Shown: positions 1 through 6,554 of the stretch, one piece after another
How the letters are laid out: each line of letters starts with the position of its first letter
How positions within the stretch are numbered: position 1 is the first letter of the stretch
Assembly: GCA_018816665.1 (NCBI GenBank)
Contig: JAHIVM010000247.1
Span: 1 to 8,762, forward strand
Reading direction: 5' to 3'
DNA: 8,762 nt
Source: Candidatus Zixiibacteriota bacterium
Lineage (GTDB): Bacteria; Zixibacteria; MSB-5A5; GN15; FEB-12
Notes under the pieces: generated by a model
What the model saw: the letters and a program-made list of their open reading frames with translations, nothing else
Databases searched by the model: none
What the model was told of the DNA's origin: nothing
Program-made: the position numbers and the translations under genes

Positions 1-1133
1 ATCTTGGGCGACGGTAGCCCGGCCGGAATGGTACCGACCACCGCACCGCCGCCGATCAATACAATAGCCTGCCTGTTGACACCGTTTTGTCCCACTTTCA
101 ACCGCCACACGTGATCATCGGTGGCAAAACCGGAAGGGACCTCGTCCGTCAGGACATACGTTTGTCGATCATCGGATAGCCGAATACCGGTCAGTTGGAA
201 CTCTCTCAGAATGCGCCGGGATTCGATTGCCTGTTCTTTCAGCTCCGATATTTCTATGTTTGCCAGGCTTATTTCGTGGTGCAGGCGGAGGGCTTCGGCA
301 GAATTCGGGCCGCCCCGATCGGTGGCCTCGGTCAATGCGGCATTCAGGCGTATCCGCTCCTCGGATTCGGCGGCCAGTCTCCCGGCCAGGTCACCGTAGT
401 CGACCAGCGCGCCGGTGACTTCGTCGGAGCCGATACTTTCTATTGCCACGGTTCGATCGTTATGAAATCCAATCCCCCAGGAAATGCCGGTGGTGACAAT
501 CACGGCAATCAGCACTCCCGGCAGTTTTGGGTTGAGTCGTTTGGTGGCTATCATTATGGCGAACGCAAGCAGCGCCAGCCCCAGGGTCGGCCAGTGGATA
601 TACGCGATCGCGGCCGCCACCACATTGTATACGGTCTCGTAGTGGTGTACGCCCTTGTCAACCGACACTCCAAAAATCTTGGAGAGCTGCGAGGTGGCGA
701 TAATCAGGGCCGCGGCGCTGGTAAACCCGTTGACAACCGGGTGAGACAGGAAGTTGACCACCAGACCCAGCCGCAATAACCCCAGCAGAAACTGGAAGAT
801 ACCCACCAGGAGAGCCAGGAGGATGGCATAGAGGATAAACGCTTCGCTGCCGGCCGTGGCCAGCGGTTCCAGGGCTGTGGCGGTCATGAGCGACACCACG
901 GCCACCGGACCGGTTGCCAGTTGACGGCTGGAGCCGAACAGCGATGCTATCAACGGCGGCAGAAAGGCCGCGTACAGGCCGTAGTAAGCGGGCAAGCCGG
1001 CCAACTGGGCATAGGCCATGGATTGGGGGATCAGGACCAGGGCGACGGTCAGGCCGGCAACGGCATCGGCCCGAAAATCCACACGCGAATATCCACGAAA
1101 CCAGGTGAGAAACGGGAAGATCCGAGAAAGCAT
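1..1133 (-). CDS. SulP-family anion transporter, N-terminal part, with a large soluble insertion
   Basis: This is the N-terminal part (about 377 residues) of a SulP secondary transporter, an inner-membrane family carrying sulfate, bicarbonate or related anions. The frame is open through the left edge, so the C-terminal membrane segments and any STAS domain lie outside. Family landmarks are visible: AGLTVALVLIPQSMAYAQLAG at residues ~22-42, then GLYAAFLPPL, then ATGPVAVVSL, then NPKLPGVLIAV followed by a hydrophobic helix. The expected VVGTIPAGLPSP motif (~365-376) comes about 125 residues later than usual. The intervening stretch (~235-362) is hydrophilic and charged, with a heptad-like segment around 255-315. 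The start at 1133 is chosen because AGGG lies 8 nt upstream; an in-frame ATG at 1139 would put it too close. It lies 78 nt downstream of the CBS gene on the same strand and probably shares its transcript. Family certain; substrate unknown. Confidence -1.
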   Translation of the reverse strand, partial: MLSRIFPFLTWFRGYSRVDFRADAVAGLTVALVLIPQSMAYAQLAGLPAYYGLYAAFLPPLIASLFGSSRQLATGPVAVVSLMTATALEPLATAGSEAFILYAILLALLVGIFQFLLGLLRLGLVVNFLSHPVVNGFTSAAALIIATSQLSKIFGVSVDKGVHHYETVYNVVAAAIAYIHWPTLGLALLAFAIMIATKRLNPKLPGVLIAVIVTTGISWGIGFHNDRTVAIESIGSDEVTGALVDYGDLAGRLAAESEERIRLNAALTEATDRGGPNSAEALRLHHEISLANIEISELKEQAIESRRILREFQLTGIRLSDDRQTYVLTDEVPSGFATDDHVWRLKVGQNGVNRQAIVLIGGGAVVGTIPAGLPSPK

Positions 1134-1211
1134 TGTCATATCCCTGCCGCGGGCATGATGTCTCGTAGCAGCCGAACCTGCGGAAGCACACGAGGCAGCA
1201 TTGGGTTACTG

Positions 1212-1721
1212 CTACTTGACGATACGGGCCACCTCATGAACCAATTCAACGGTTCGGACAACCCCTACCACTTCACCATCCCGGGTAACCGGAACGAGGC
1301 TTGTATCGCTTTCCACAATACGATGCGCAATATCGATAATATTATCATCGATATCAACGGCCAGATCAATACGGACCATCACATCGCTAACCGGTTTTTC
1401 GACGGCCTTTTTGATGAGGTCAATGAACCGCCGACCGCGACCGCGGCCGGGGTCATCATCGGCGGTGTCTTCCATCCCGGCGACAAATCGCGCCAGGAAC
1501 TCCGGCTCAAGGCCGCGCAGAATATCCCGTCGCCGGACAAGACCCAGTAACCGGTACTCCTCATCGAACACCAGAACAAAGCGGGGCAACGACTTGCGCT
1601 CCGCTATCTCGAACTGAAACTGCTCCAGCTCGGCAATGGCCTGTCTCAGCGTAAACCAATGTGGTATGTGAGGATATTGGTCCAGAGGGATCATCACATC
1701 CCTGGCCCGATACAACTTCAT
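1212..1721 (-). CDS. Stand-alone tandem CBS-domain protein
   Basis: A 169-residue cytoplasmic protein made almost entirely of two CBS motifs. CBS1 spans ~5-70 (RARDVMIPL at the start, VFDEEYRLLGLVRRRDIL at the end). CBS2 spans ~109-169 (KPVSDVMVR at the start, PVTRDGEVVGVVRTVEL at the end). A polar linker of ~35 residues rich in Asp and Arg joins them. CBS pairs usually bind adenine nucleotides and tune a partner enzyme or channel. As the first gene of a two-gene unit with the SulP transporter, this one is plausibly the transporter's nucleotide- or energy-sensing regulator, by analogy with CBS modules attached to other anion carriers. The start at 1721 is chosen because GGGAG (1728-1732) lies 6 nt upstream. 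An in-frame start 25 codons further up, at 1796, would lie inside the promoter's -10 to -35 spacer. Domain call firm; partner inferred. Confidence -1.
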   Translation of the reverse strand: MKLYRARDVMIPLDQYPHIPHWFTLRQAIAELEQFQFEIAERKSLPRFVLVFDEEYRLLGLVRRRDILRGLEPEFLARFVAGMEDTADDDPGRGRGRRFIDLIKKAVEKPVSDVMVRIDLAVDIDDNIIDIAHRIVESDTSLVPVTRDGEVVGVVRTVELVHEVARIVK

Positions 1722-1783
1722 CGACTGCTCCCTTCTGCCAATCCGAGGCCAGGGTAAGACCTGGCTCGTGGCACTGATGTCCA

Positions 1784-1812
1784 AATATAGGGACAACCAA
1801 CCATCTTGACAA
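1784..1812 (-). promoter_or_regulatory. Sigma70-type promoter for the CBS-SulP unit
   Basis: Read on the minus strand there is TTGTCA (1812-1807), a 17-nt spacer and TATATT (1789-1784). That is 5/6 to the -35 consensus, 5/6 to the -10, with ideal spacing. Transcription would begin near 1777 and leave a leader of about 55 nt before the ATG at 1721. The -10 sits in the 11-mer GTCCCTATATT, which recurs at the promoter before the ACP gene. Judged by pattern only. Confidence -1.
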
Positions 1813-1959
1813 TAGTTGAGATGGCAGTATCCGCGGCAAGGGAGACATCCGTCACCAGGTCCTCTTTTCCGATTTCGATTCGAGGTCCTATTGATACTTG
1901 CTTAAGGATTTCCGAGGTATTATCGTGCTTCAGCATCCGTCTTCGCGAACAATTCGGTC

Positions 1960-1964
1960 GGAGG
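1960..1964 (+). promoter_or_regulatory. Ribosome binding site fixing the start of the kinase-like/receiver fusion
   Basis: GGAGG lies 5 nt before the ATG at 1970. The same frame is open further upstream, with a TTG start possible at 1898. The strong site, and the fact that the kinase-like fold begins directly with MAIITMFGG, favour 1970. Confidence -1.
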
Positions 1965-1969
1965 CCATT

Positions 1970-3205
1970 ATGGCTATCATCACTATGTTCGGCGGTGAAT
2001 ACTGCCACCTTGAAGAGGTCGCCGACGCGGTCGCCGCGCGACTTCACCACAAGCCGACAACCGCAGCACTCATCGATCAAACCTCTGCGCGATATGGTAT
2101 CGCATCGGACAAGCTGGTTAGGGCGATGACCGGTCCTGCTCCCCTGCTGGGCAAGTTTACGCGCGATCGGCAAATGGCCGTGGCCTCATTGCGCGTGGTC
2201 CTCTCCGAGCTGCTGGGTGGTGAAAACCTGCTTATCGCCGGCCATGCCGGCCTGTTGATCCCGCGCGAAATCCTGCATTCCCTGAGAGTGTGCGTGATTG
2301 CAAATTTCGCTTATCGTGTTCAGATAGCCATGGAGCGCGGTGGTCTTTCGCAGAAGGATGCTGAGAAGGCGATTCACAAAGATGACAAGGAACGCCTGGA
2401 GTGGACAACCCTCCTGTTCGATAAGTCCCCGTACGATGAAACCCTATACGATATCGTCATTCCCATGCACGATACGTCCGTCTCCGACGCGATCGACCTG
2501 GTGCGGAAGTTTGCCGAGAGCGATGCCGTCCGTACTTCCGAACGATCCATGCGGGCAGTCAAGGATTTTGCCCTGTCAGCCGCTATTCAGTATGCCCTGG
2601 CCGAAAAAGGCCATGACCTGGAAGTGCATTCGGAATCGGGCCTGGTGTATGTCGTACAGAATGAATACGTTTCCAGCGTTGAGCAGCACCGCGACAAACT
2701 TGCGGCCATTGTCAAAACAGTCGACGGGGTCAAGGACGTGAAGTTTAAGGTCGGACCCAAATACCGTGTGCCGGCCAGTAATCCCTGGGCCAACATTGAT
2801 ATGCCGCCCCGCATCCTGCTGGTAGACGATGAAAAGGAGTTCGTGCACACGCTCTCCGACCGTCTGCAGACCCGCAATCTAGACTCCTCGGTCGTTTACG
2901 ACGGCGAACAGGCGCTGGAATATGTCGACCGGGAGCAGCCGGATGTCATGGTGCTGGATCTCATGATGCCGGGCATTGACGGTATTGAGGTGTTGAGACG
3001 GGTCAAACGAGACCACCCCGAGGTTGAGGTGATCATTCTGACCGGTCACGGTTCGGATAAGGAGAGGGAAGCCGCCATGGAACTGGGTGCCTTCGCCTAT
3101 CTCAACAAGCCGGTTGGCATAGACGTTCTCACGCAGACCATGAAAGAGGCCTATCGACGGATGGGCTCATCGGGATCCAAGACGGATAGCGACACAGGCG
3201 AATAG
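1970..3205 (+). CDS. Cytidylate-kinase-like / BON-like / receiver fusion protein
   Basis: A 411-residue soluble protein with three parts. Residues 1-183 resemble the cytidylate-kinase-like family (Pfam Cytidylate_kin2 type): an opening MAIITMFGG strand, then LLIAGHAGLLIPR, then the lid-like run MERGGLSQKDAEKAIHKDDK, then YDIVIPMHDTSVSDAIDLV. The P-loop is degenerate: FGGEYCHLEEV stands where a Gly-rich loop is expected, with no GKS/GKT. Residues ~194-272 look like a BON-type alpha-beta domain, ending in TVDGVKDVKFKVG. Residues ~278-397 are a complete response-regulator receiver, with acidic pair D286/D287, phosphoacceptor D330, T358 and K380. There is no DNA-binding output. The likely role is a phosphorylation-controlled nucleotide-binding or scaffold protein, rather than a true CMP kinase. 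It is the first gene of the plus-strand signalling operon, 46 nt ahead of the histidine kinase. Kinase-family and receiver calls are firm; the BON call is tentative. Confidence -1.
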   Translation: MAIITMFGGEYCHLEEVADAVAARLHHKPTTAALIDQTSARYGIASDKLVRAMTGPAPLLGKFTRDRQMAVASLRVVLSELLGGENLLIAGHAGLLIPREILHSLRVCVIANFAYRVQIAMERGGLSQKDAEKAIHKDDKERLEWTTLLFDKSPYDETLYDIVIPMHDTSVSDAIDLVRKFAESDAVRTSERSMRAVKDFALSAAIQYALAEKGHDLEVHSESGLVYVVQNEYVSSVEQHRDKLAAIVKTVDGVKDVKFKVGPKYRVPASNPWANIDMPPRILLVDDEKEFVHTLSDRLQTRNLDSSVVYDGEQALEYVDREQPDVMVLDLMMPGIDGIEVLRRVKRDHPEVEVIILTGHGSDKEREAAMELGAFAYLNKPVGIDVLTQTMKEAYRRMGSSGSKTDSDTGE

Positions 3206-3207
3206 AC

Positions 3208-3222
3208 CGGGGCTTTTCCCCG
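3208..3222 (+). other. Small GC hairpin after the fusion gene
   Basis: CGGGG, a 5-nt loop CTTTT, then CCCCG begins two bases after the TAG stop. It has no following T-run, so it is not a standard terminator. It could tune or protect the mRNA between the first two genes, or mean nothing. Confidence -1.
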
Positions 3223-3251
3223 ACGAGAACTAGAGGGACACAGGAGAGGCA

Positions 3252-4970
3252 ATGGAAGCTGATCCCGAGCAGATCAAAACCGCCGAAACGCCATCGCCGG
3301 AGAAACCGGCCGGTGTACGCCTGCCGCAGTATCGCGCGCTGCGACGGTATCTCATTCTTACGACCCTCACGGTGTCTTTGGCACCGCTCATCATCATGGC
3401 CACCATCAATTACGTCCAGGACACCGAAAAATACAAAACGGAAAGCCGATTCACGGTGTCCCGCATTCTGTCGAATACACGGCGGGCTTTACGGTTTGCC
3501 GTTACCGAGCGACGGTCGGCGCTGAATCTGGTAGGGGAGGAAAACTCCTACAATGATCTGGCCAGCGACGCCAATGTGGCCGGCGCATTGCGCAGCCTGA
3601 AGAACTCGTTCGGCGGCTTTGTTGATCTGGGTGTTATCGACTCCAAGGGTACACAGTTGTACTACGACGGACCCTACGATCTGAAAGGCAGGCAATACTC
3701 CGACCAGGAGTGGTACCAGCAGGTACTTCTGCACGACGTATGTGTCAGCAAGATCTTTCTGGGGTACCGCAATGTGCCGCACTTCATCATCGCCTTCAAG
3801 CGGGCGCGTAGCGCCAGTGATTTTTATGTCCTTCGGGCGACCCTGGATCTGGATATGATTAATCGCCAGGTCTACTCACTGGAACTGGACCCGGCTACCG
3901 ATGCTTTTCTGATTGATGATGCCGGGTTGTTGCAAACATCATCGGCCTTTTACGGTCCGCCGGGGCAGCAGGTTCCTGACCTGTATATCGCACCCCATTC
4001 GCGCGAACGAGAGTTGATCGATGAGCGCATCCTGGATGATCAGCCGGTAACACTGGGCTATGCGTATATCACAGACAGCCCGTTTATCCTCGTCGTTATT
4101 CACCGTCGGGAAACATCGCTCGCCTACTGGCTGGGCCATCGTTCGGAAATGCTCTGGTTTCTGTTGATCAGCGCCGCCCTTATCGTTCTTGTGGTTACCT
4201 ATGGAGCGATCCATGTCACCAACCAGCTTCGGCAGGCCGATCTCAAGCGCGCCAAGCTTTTTCACAACATTGAGTACACCAGTAAGATGGCCACCCTGGG
4301 CCGGCTGGCGGCCAGTGTGGCGCATGAGATTAACAATCCACTGGCGATCATCAATGAAAAGGCCGGGTTGATGAAAGACATGGCCACGTTCAGCGATGAG
4401 TTCCCCAACCGGGATAAAGCGCTGGCCCTTGTGGATTCTATTACGGCGTCAGTCGAACGTTGCAGTCGCGTCACTCACCGATTGCTGGGCTTCGGCCGCC
4501 GCATGGACATCCGGAAGGAGAAGATCGTGATCGAGTCGCTGCTCAAGGAAGTGGTCGGCTTTCAGGCAACCGAGGCCGCCCATAGAAACGTCCAGATCGA
4601 GTTCCATGTGCAGGACGATGTTGCTACCATTGAGAGCGATCGCGGTCAGCTTCAGCAGGTGTTTCTGAATATTGTCAACAACGGCATCTCGGCCGTGGGC
4701 GACGGCGGTCGGATCGATATCTCAGTCGAGCAGCCAAACTCGAACGAAGTAACCGTAACCATCGCCGACAACGGTCCCGGCATCTCGGACGAAAACCTGC
4801 AACACGTTTTTGAGCCGTTCTTTTCCACCAAGGGAGAGGCCGGTACCGGCCTGGGACTGTCCATTACCAGAGATATTGTCGAAAAGCTCGGTGGTGTCAT
4901 CGGGGTCTCCAGCAGCCTTGGCCACGGCACCCGGTTCACTATCAATCTACCGATCGAGAAGGCGGACTAA
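3252..4970 (+). CDS. Membrane dCache sensor histidine kinase
   Basis: A 572-residue sensor kinase, presumably of the inner membrane. TM1 is at ~33-53. A periplasmic double-Cache-type region spans ~54-298, with the landmarks GVIDSKGTQLYYDGPYDLKG and NVPHFIIAFKR. TM2 is at ~300-322. No HAMP domain is evident; a short helical linker leads straight to the dimerisation helix. H box: SVAHEINNPLAI, with phosphoacceptor H358 and the E-x-x-N phosphatase motif. N box around N473/N476/N477, G1 DNGPGIS from D506, F box EPFFSTK, and G2 GTGLGL at 531-536 are all intact. It should therefore be active, sensing a small extracellular ligand (commonly an amino or organic acid in Cache proteins; ligand unknown here). 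A site AGGAGAGGC precedes the ATG. It is followed 12 nt later by a receiver gene, its likely direct partner. The fusion protein's receiver and the second stand-alone receiver are other possible targets. Very confident. Confidence -1.
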   Translation: MEADPEQIKTAETPSPEKPAGVRLPQYRALRRYLILTTLTVSLAPLIIMATINYVQDTEKYKTESRFTVSRILSNTRRALRFAVTERRSALNLVGEENSYNDLASDANVAGALRSLKNSFGGFVDLGVIDSKGTQLYYDGPYDLKGRQYSDQEWYQQVLLHDVCVSKIFLGYRNVPHFIIAFKRARSASDFYVLRATLDLDMINRQVYSLELDPATDAFLIDDAGLLQTSSAFYGPPGQQVPDLYIAPHSRERELIDERILDDQPVTLGYAYITDSPFILVVIHRRETSLAYWLGHRSEMLWFLLISAALIVLVVTYGAIHVTNQLRQADLKRAKLFHNIEYTSKMATLGRLAASVAHEINNPLAIINEKAGLMKDMATFSDEFPNRDKALALVDSITASVERCSRVTHRLLGFGRRMDIRKEKIVIESLLKEVVGFQATEAAHRNVQIEFHVQDDVATIESDRGQLQQVFLNIVNNGISAVGDGGRIDISVEQPNSNEVTVTIADNGPGISDENLQHVFEPFFSTKGEAGTGLGLSITRDIVEKLGGVIGVSSSLGHGTRFTINLPIEKAD

Positions 4971-4982
4971 AAAGGCGGAATA

Positions 4983-5351
4983 ATGAGCAAATGGCACGCC
5001 CTATTAATTGACGACGAGGAAGAACTTGTCTCGACCCTGGTGGAACGTCTGGCCTACCGGGGCATCGAAGCCCGGTATGCTGTCAACGGCCCGCAGGCTC
5101 TCGAATTGATGGAAAACCATCCCTTCGATGTTGTCCTGCTGGACCTCAAGCTGCCCGGCATGTCCGGCTCAGAGGTTCTCGCTGTTATCAAACAGAAATG
5201 GCCGGGCGTACCGGTTATCATGATAACCGGCCACGGGGGCGGCGAGGACGCTCCGATGTCGGAACTGGCCCGGGCTCACGATTGTCTGACCAAACCGGTA
5301 AGTATCGAGATCCTGATAGCCAAAATGGAAGAGGTGCTGGCAACGCGATGA
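4983..5351 (+). CDS. Stand-alone response-regulator receiver protein (first)
   Basis: A 122-residue CheY-like protein consisting of one receiver domain and nothing else. Acidic residues are D10/D11, the phosphoacceptor is D54 in VLLDLKLPGM, and T82 (MITGHGG) and K104 (LTKPV) complete the active site. With no output domain it probably acts as a phosphoryl shuttle or by binding a partner. It starts 12 nt after the histidine kinase stop, with a weak GGCGG site. Its TGA overlaps the next ATG as ATGA, so translation of the ATP-less kinase-like protein is likely coupled to it. That suggests the two are made in fixed ratio and interact. Confidence -1.
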   Translation: MSKWHALLIDDEEELVSTLVERLAYRGIEARYAVNGPQALELMENHPFDVVLLDLKLPGMSGSEVLAVIKQKWPGVPVIMITGHGGGEDAPMSELARAHDCLTKPVSIEILIAKMEEVLATR

Positions 5352-6007
5352 GTCAGAATCCCGATCGGAAAGATCCCGCCCAATCGCCAACGGCACTTGC
5401 TTTTTTTGGCGCCGTAACGGCATCGGTATCGCACGAACTGAACAACGTCATTTCGATTGTTGATCAAACAGCCGGTCTGCTCAGTGACTTGCTGGCCGGT
5501 CCCGATCCCGCCAGTACGCTTACGGCTGAAAGGCTGGAGCGTATAGCAACGTCGATTTCGACTCAGACGGAACGCGGTGTGACTATCATCAAGCGTCTCA
5601 ACACGTTCGCTCACACCACCGATGAGGACCGGATCGACTTCGAACTCAATGAGACAGTGTCCAACCTGGCCGAGTTGGTGCGCAGACTTGCCGATCGCAG
5701 GCGGGTTACCCTGACGGTCGAGTCAGCTCCCCTTGCCATCACCCTGAGCGGCAGCCCCTTCACGTTTCAGGAACTGCTGTTTGCCTGTTTTCAGGCCCTT
5801 CTCGAACATGCGGAGGCGGGAAATACCCTCCACTTTTCGGTGCTGGGGAGTGACACCGTGCCCGTGGTAGCTGTGGCATGCGACCGACCACAGTCTGCCG
5901 AGGCCATGGACCTGGGCAAAGTCGAAAGGCTGGCTGACCTGGTCGGCGGTCGGTTTACGGTAATTTCGGACGACACTCACACCGCTATTGAATTGCATTT
6001 TTCCTGA
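5348..6007 (+). CDS. ATP-less histidine-kinase-like protein, putative histidine phosphotransferase or phosphatase
   Basis: A 219-residue soluble protein with kinase-like layout but no visible ATP site. The dimerisation region (~17-95) carries the H box SVSHELNNVISIV with phosphoacceptor H29 and the E30-x-x-N33 phosphatase motif. The usual Pro after Asn is Val. The C-terminal half (~96-219) follows the order of a HATPase fold. However, the N box is replaced by FQELLFACFQALLEHA with no Asn, no DxGxG or GxGLG box exists, and the end shrinks to LADLVGGRFTVISDD then AIELHFS. Spo0B and ChpT have the same plan (intact histidine helices plus a degenerate ATPase fold) and move phosphoryl groups between receivers. 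The start at 5348 overlaps the previous stop (ATGA). The frame is open further upstream, but that stretch lies inside the receiver gene. Alternatives are a receiver phosphatase or a decoy. The fold is well supported; the role is inferred. Confidence -1.
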   Translation: MSQNPDRKDPAQSPTALAFFGAVTASVSHELNNVISIVDQTAGLLSDLLAGPDPASTLTAERLERIATSISTQTERGVTIIKRLNTFAHTTDEDRIDFELNETVSNLAELVRRLADRRRVTLTVESAPLAITLSGSPFTFQELLFACFQALLEHAEAGNTLHFSVLGSDTVPVVAVACDRPQSAEAMDLGKVERLADLVGGRFTVISDDTHTAIELHFS

Positions 6008-6067
6008 TGGTTAGATTATCTTACTCCTGTCGTTCCGTGCTTGTGGATATATCCGAGGAGATGAATC

Positions 6068-6499
6068 ATGGCTAAAGCAACGGTACTCCTTGTTGACGAT
6101 GAAGTCGAGTTTTCGGCGGTTCTGGCCGACCGGATGCGTCAACGTGATCTTGATGTTGATACTGCCGAAAACGGCGAGATTGCCCTGGAACGAGTCAAAG
6201 AACGTCGTTACGATGCGGTGATTCTTGATCTGGCTATGCCGGGTATCGATGGTATCGAGACTCTCAAACTGATGCTGGAAGACAATCCAAACCTTCAGAT
6301 CATCTTGCTGACCGGACGGGCGACGGTTGAAAAGGGTGTTGAGGCGGTCAAACTGGGCGCGGTGGAGTTTCTGGAAAAACCGGCCAAGATCGATATGCTC
6401 CTGGAGAAGATCGAGACTGCTCGCAACAAGTCCTTCGAGCTGTCCGAGGACCACTTCGAAAACATGATTTCCGACATCATGAAACGTAAGGGCTGGTAG
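6068..6499 (+). CDS. Stand-alone response-regulator receiver protein (second) with C-terminal tail
   Basis: A 143-residue CheY-like protein. The receiver spans ~4-119: D10/D11, phosphoacceptor D54 (VILDLAMPGIDG), T82 (LLTGRAT), K104 (EKPAK). A charged tail of ~24 residues (120-143, from NKSFELSED to MKRKGW) follows and is too short for a DNA-binding output. By eye it resembles the fusion protein's receiver more than the first stand-alone receiver: both have MPGIDGIE after the Asp. A strong GAGGAG (6055-6060) precedes ATG 6068. It is separated by 60 nt from the ATP-less protein and is the last gene of the operon, with a candidate terminator overlapping its end. It is a likely terminal receiver of the relay, or a sink. 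Confident domain call. Confidence -1.
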   Translation: MAKATVLLVDDEVEFSAVLADRMRQRDLDVDTAENGEIALERVKERRYDAVILDLAMPGIDGIETLKLMLEDNPNLQIILLTGRATVEKGVEAVKLGAVEFLEKPAKIDMLLEKIETARNKSFELSEDHFENMISDIMKRKGW

Positions 6500-6537
6500 C
6501 CTCCCGGAACGCTCCGCACCAGCATCCAGCCTTTTCT
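6491..6537 (+). terminator. Candidate intrinsic terminator with alternative hairpin
   Basis: GGCTGG (6491-6496), overlapping the last codons of the second receiver, pairs with CCAGCC (6526-6531), which is followed by TTTTCT. The loop is long (29 nt). Within it ACCAGC (6518-6523) can pair with GCTGGT (6492-6497), so two mutually exclusive hairpins share the same left arm. The position between the signalling operon and a new promoter fits a terminator. The short T-run and long loop keep confidence modest. Confidence -1.
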
Positions 6538-6554
6538 CCCCGCGGTCCTGTTCG

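Larger units (their letters stand above)
1722..1969. other. Divergent intergenic region between the CBS-SulP and signalling operons
   Basis: This 248-nt stretch separates two divergent units. It holds the minus-strand promoter at 1784-1812. For the plus-strand operon no convincing promoter is visible. A TTGACA at 1806-1811 overlaps the minus-strand -35 box but is followed at 16 nt only by the poor TATCCG. A TATTAT at 1918-1923 has no matching -35 at 16-18 nt (TTGATA is 21 nt away). Either a different sigma factor or an activator may be used, or the promoter is too weak to see. No gene was found here. Confidence -1.

Noticed and set aside
658..1191. A 177-codon open frame on the minus strand overlapping the SulP gene
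   Set aside because: It is the wrong frame over a region where the other minus-strand frame reads clear SulP motifs; its residues are an Arg/Pro/Gly-rich shadow.
1162..1194. Nested inverted repeat between the CBS and SulP genes (CTCGT/ACGAG with inner GCAG/CTGC)
   Set aside because: Short interrupted stems and no T-run in either direction; could be mRNA structure but not supportable as a terminator.
195..1550. Two long plus-strand open frames (195-779 and 921-1550) opposite the SulP and CBS genes
   Set aside because: They are antisense to well-supported genes, match no family and have the low-complexity composition of GC-driven shadows.
1806..1834. TTGACA as a plus-strand -35 for the signalling operon
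   Set aside because: No acceptable -10 at 16-18 nt; the hexamer is better explained as the complement of the minus-strand -35.
5348..6007. The ATP-less kinase-like gene as a frameshifted or truncated kinase pseudogene
   Set aside because: The frame is continuous, ends in a normal final-strand motif (AIELHFS), and its start and spacing fit the operon. No G-box motif was noticed in the overlapping frames. A functional degenerate domain is the simpler reading.
5988..6021. Possible internal promoter before the second receiver (TTGAAT or TTGCAT with TTAGAT/TTATCT)
   Set aside because: Only 3-4 of 6 matches per box and it lies largely inside the preceding gene; not better than chance.
6045..6054. 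Perfect palindrome GGATATATCC just before the ribosome site of the second receiver
   Set aside because: A 10-bp palindrome is expected by chance several times in a window this long, and no second copy was noticed near other genes.
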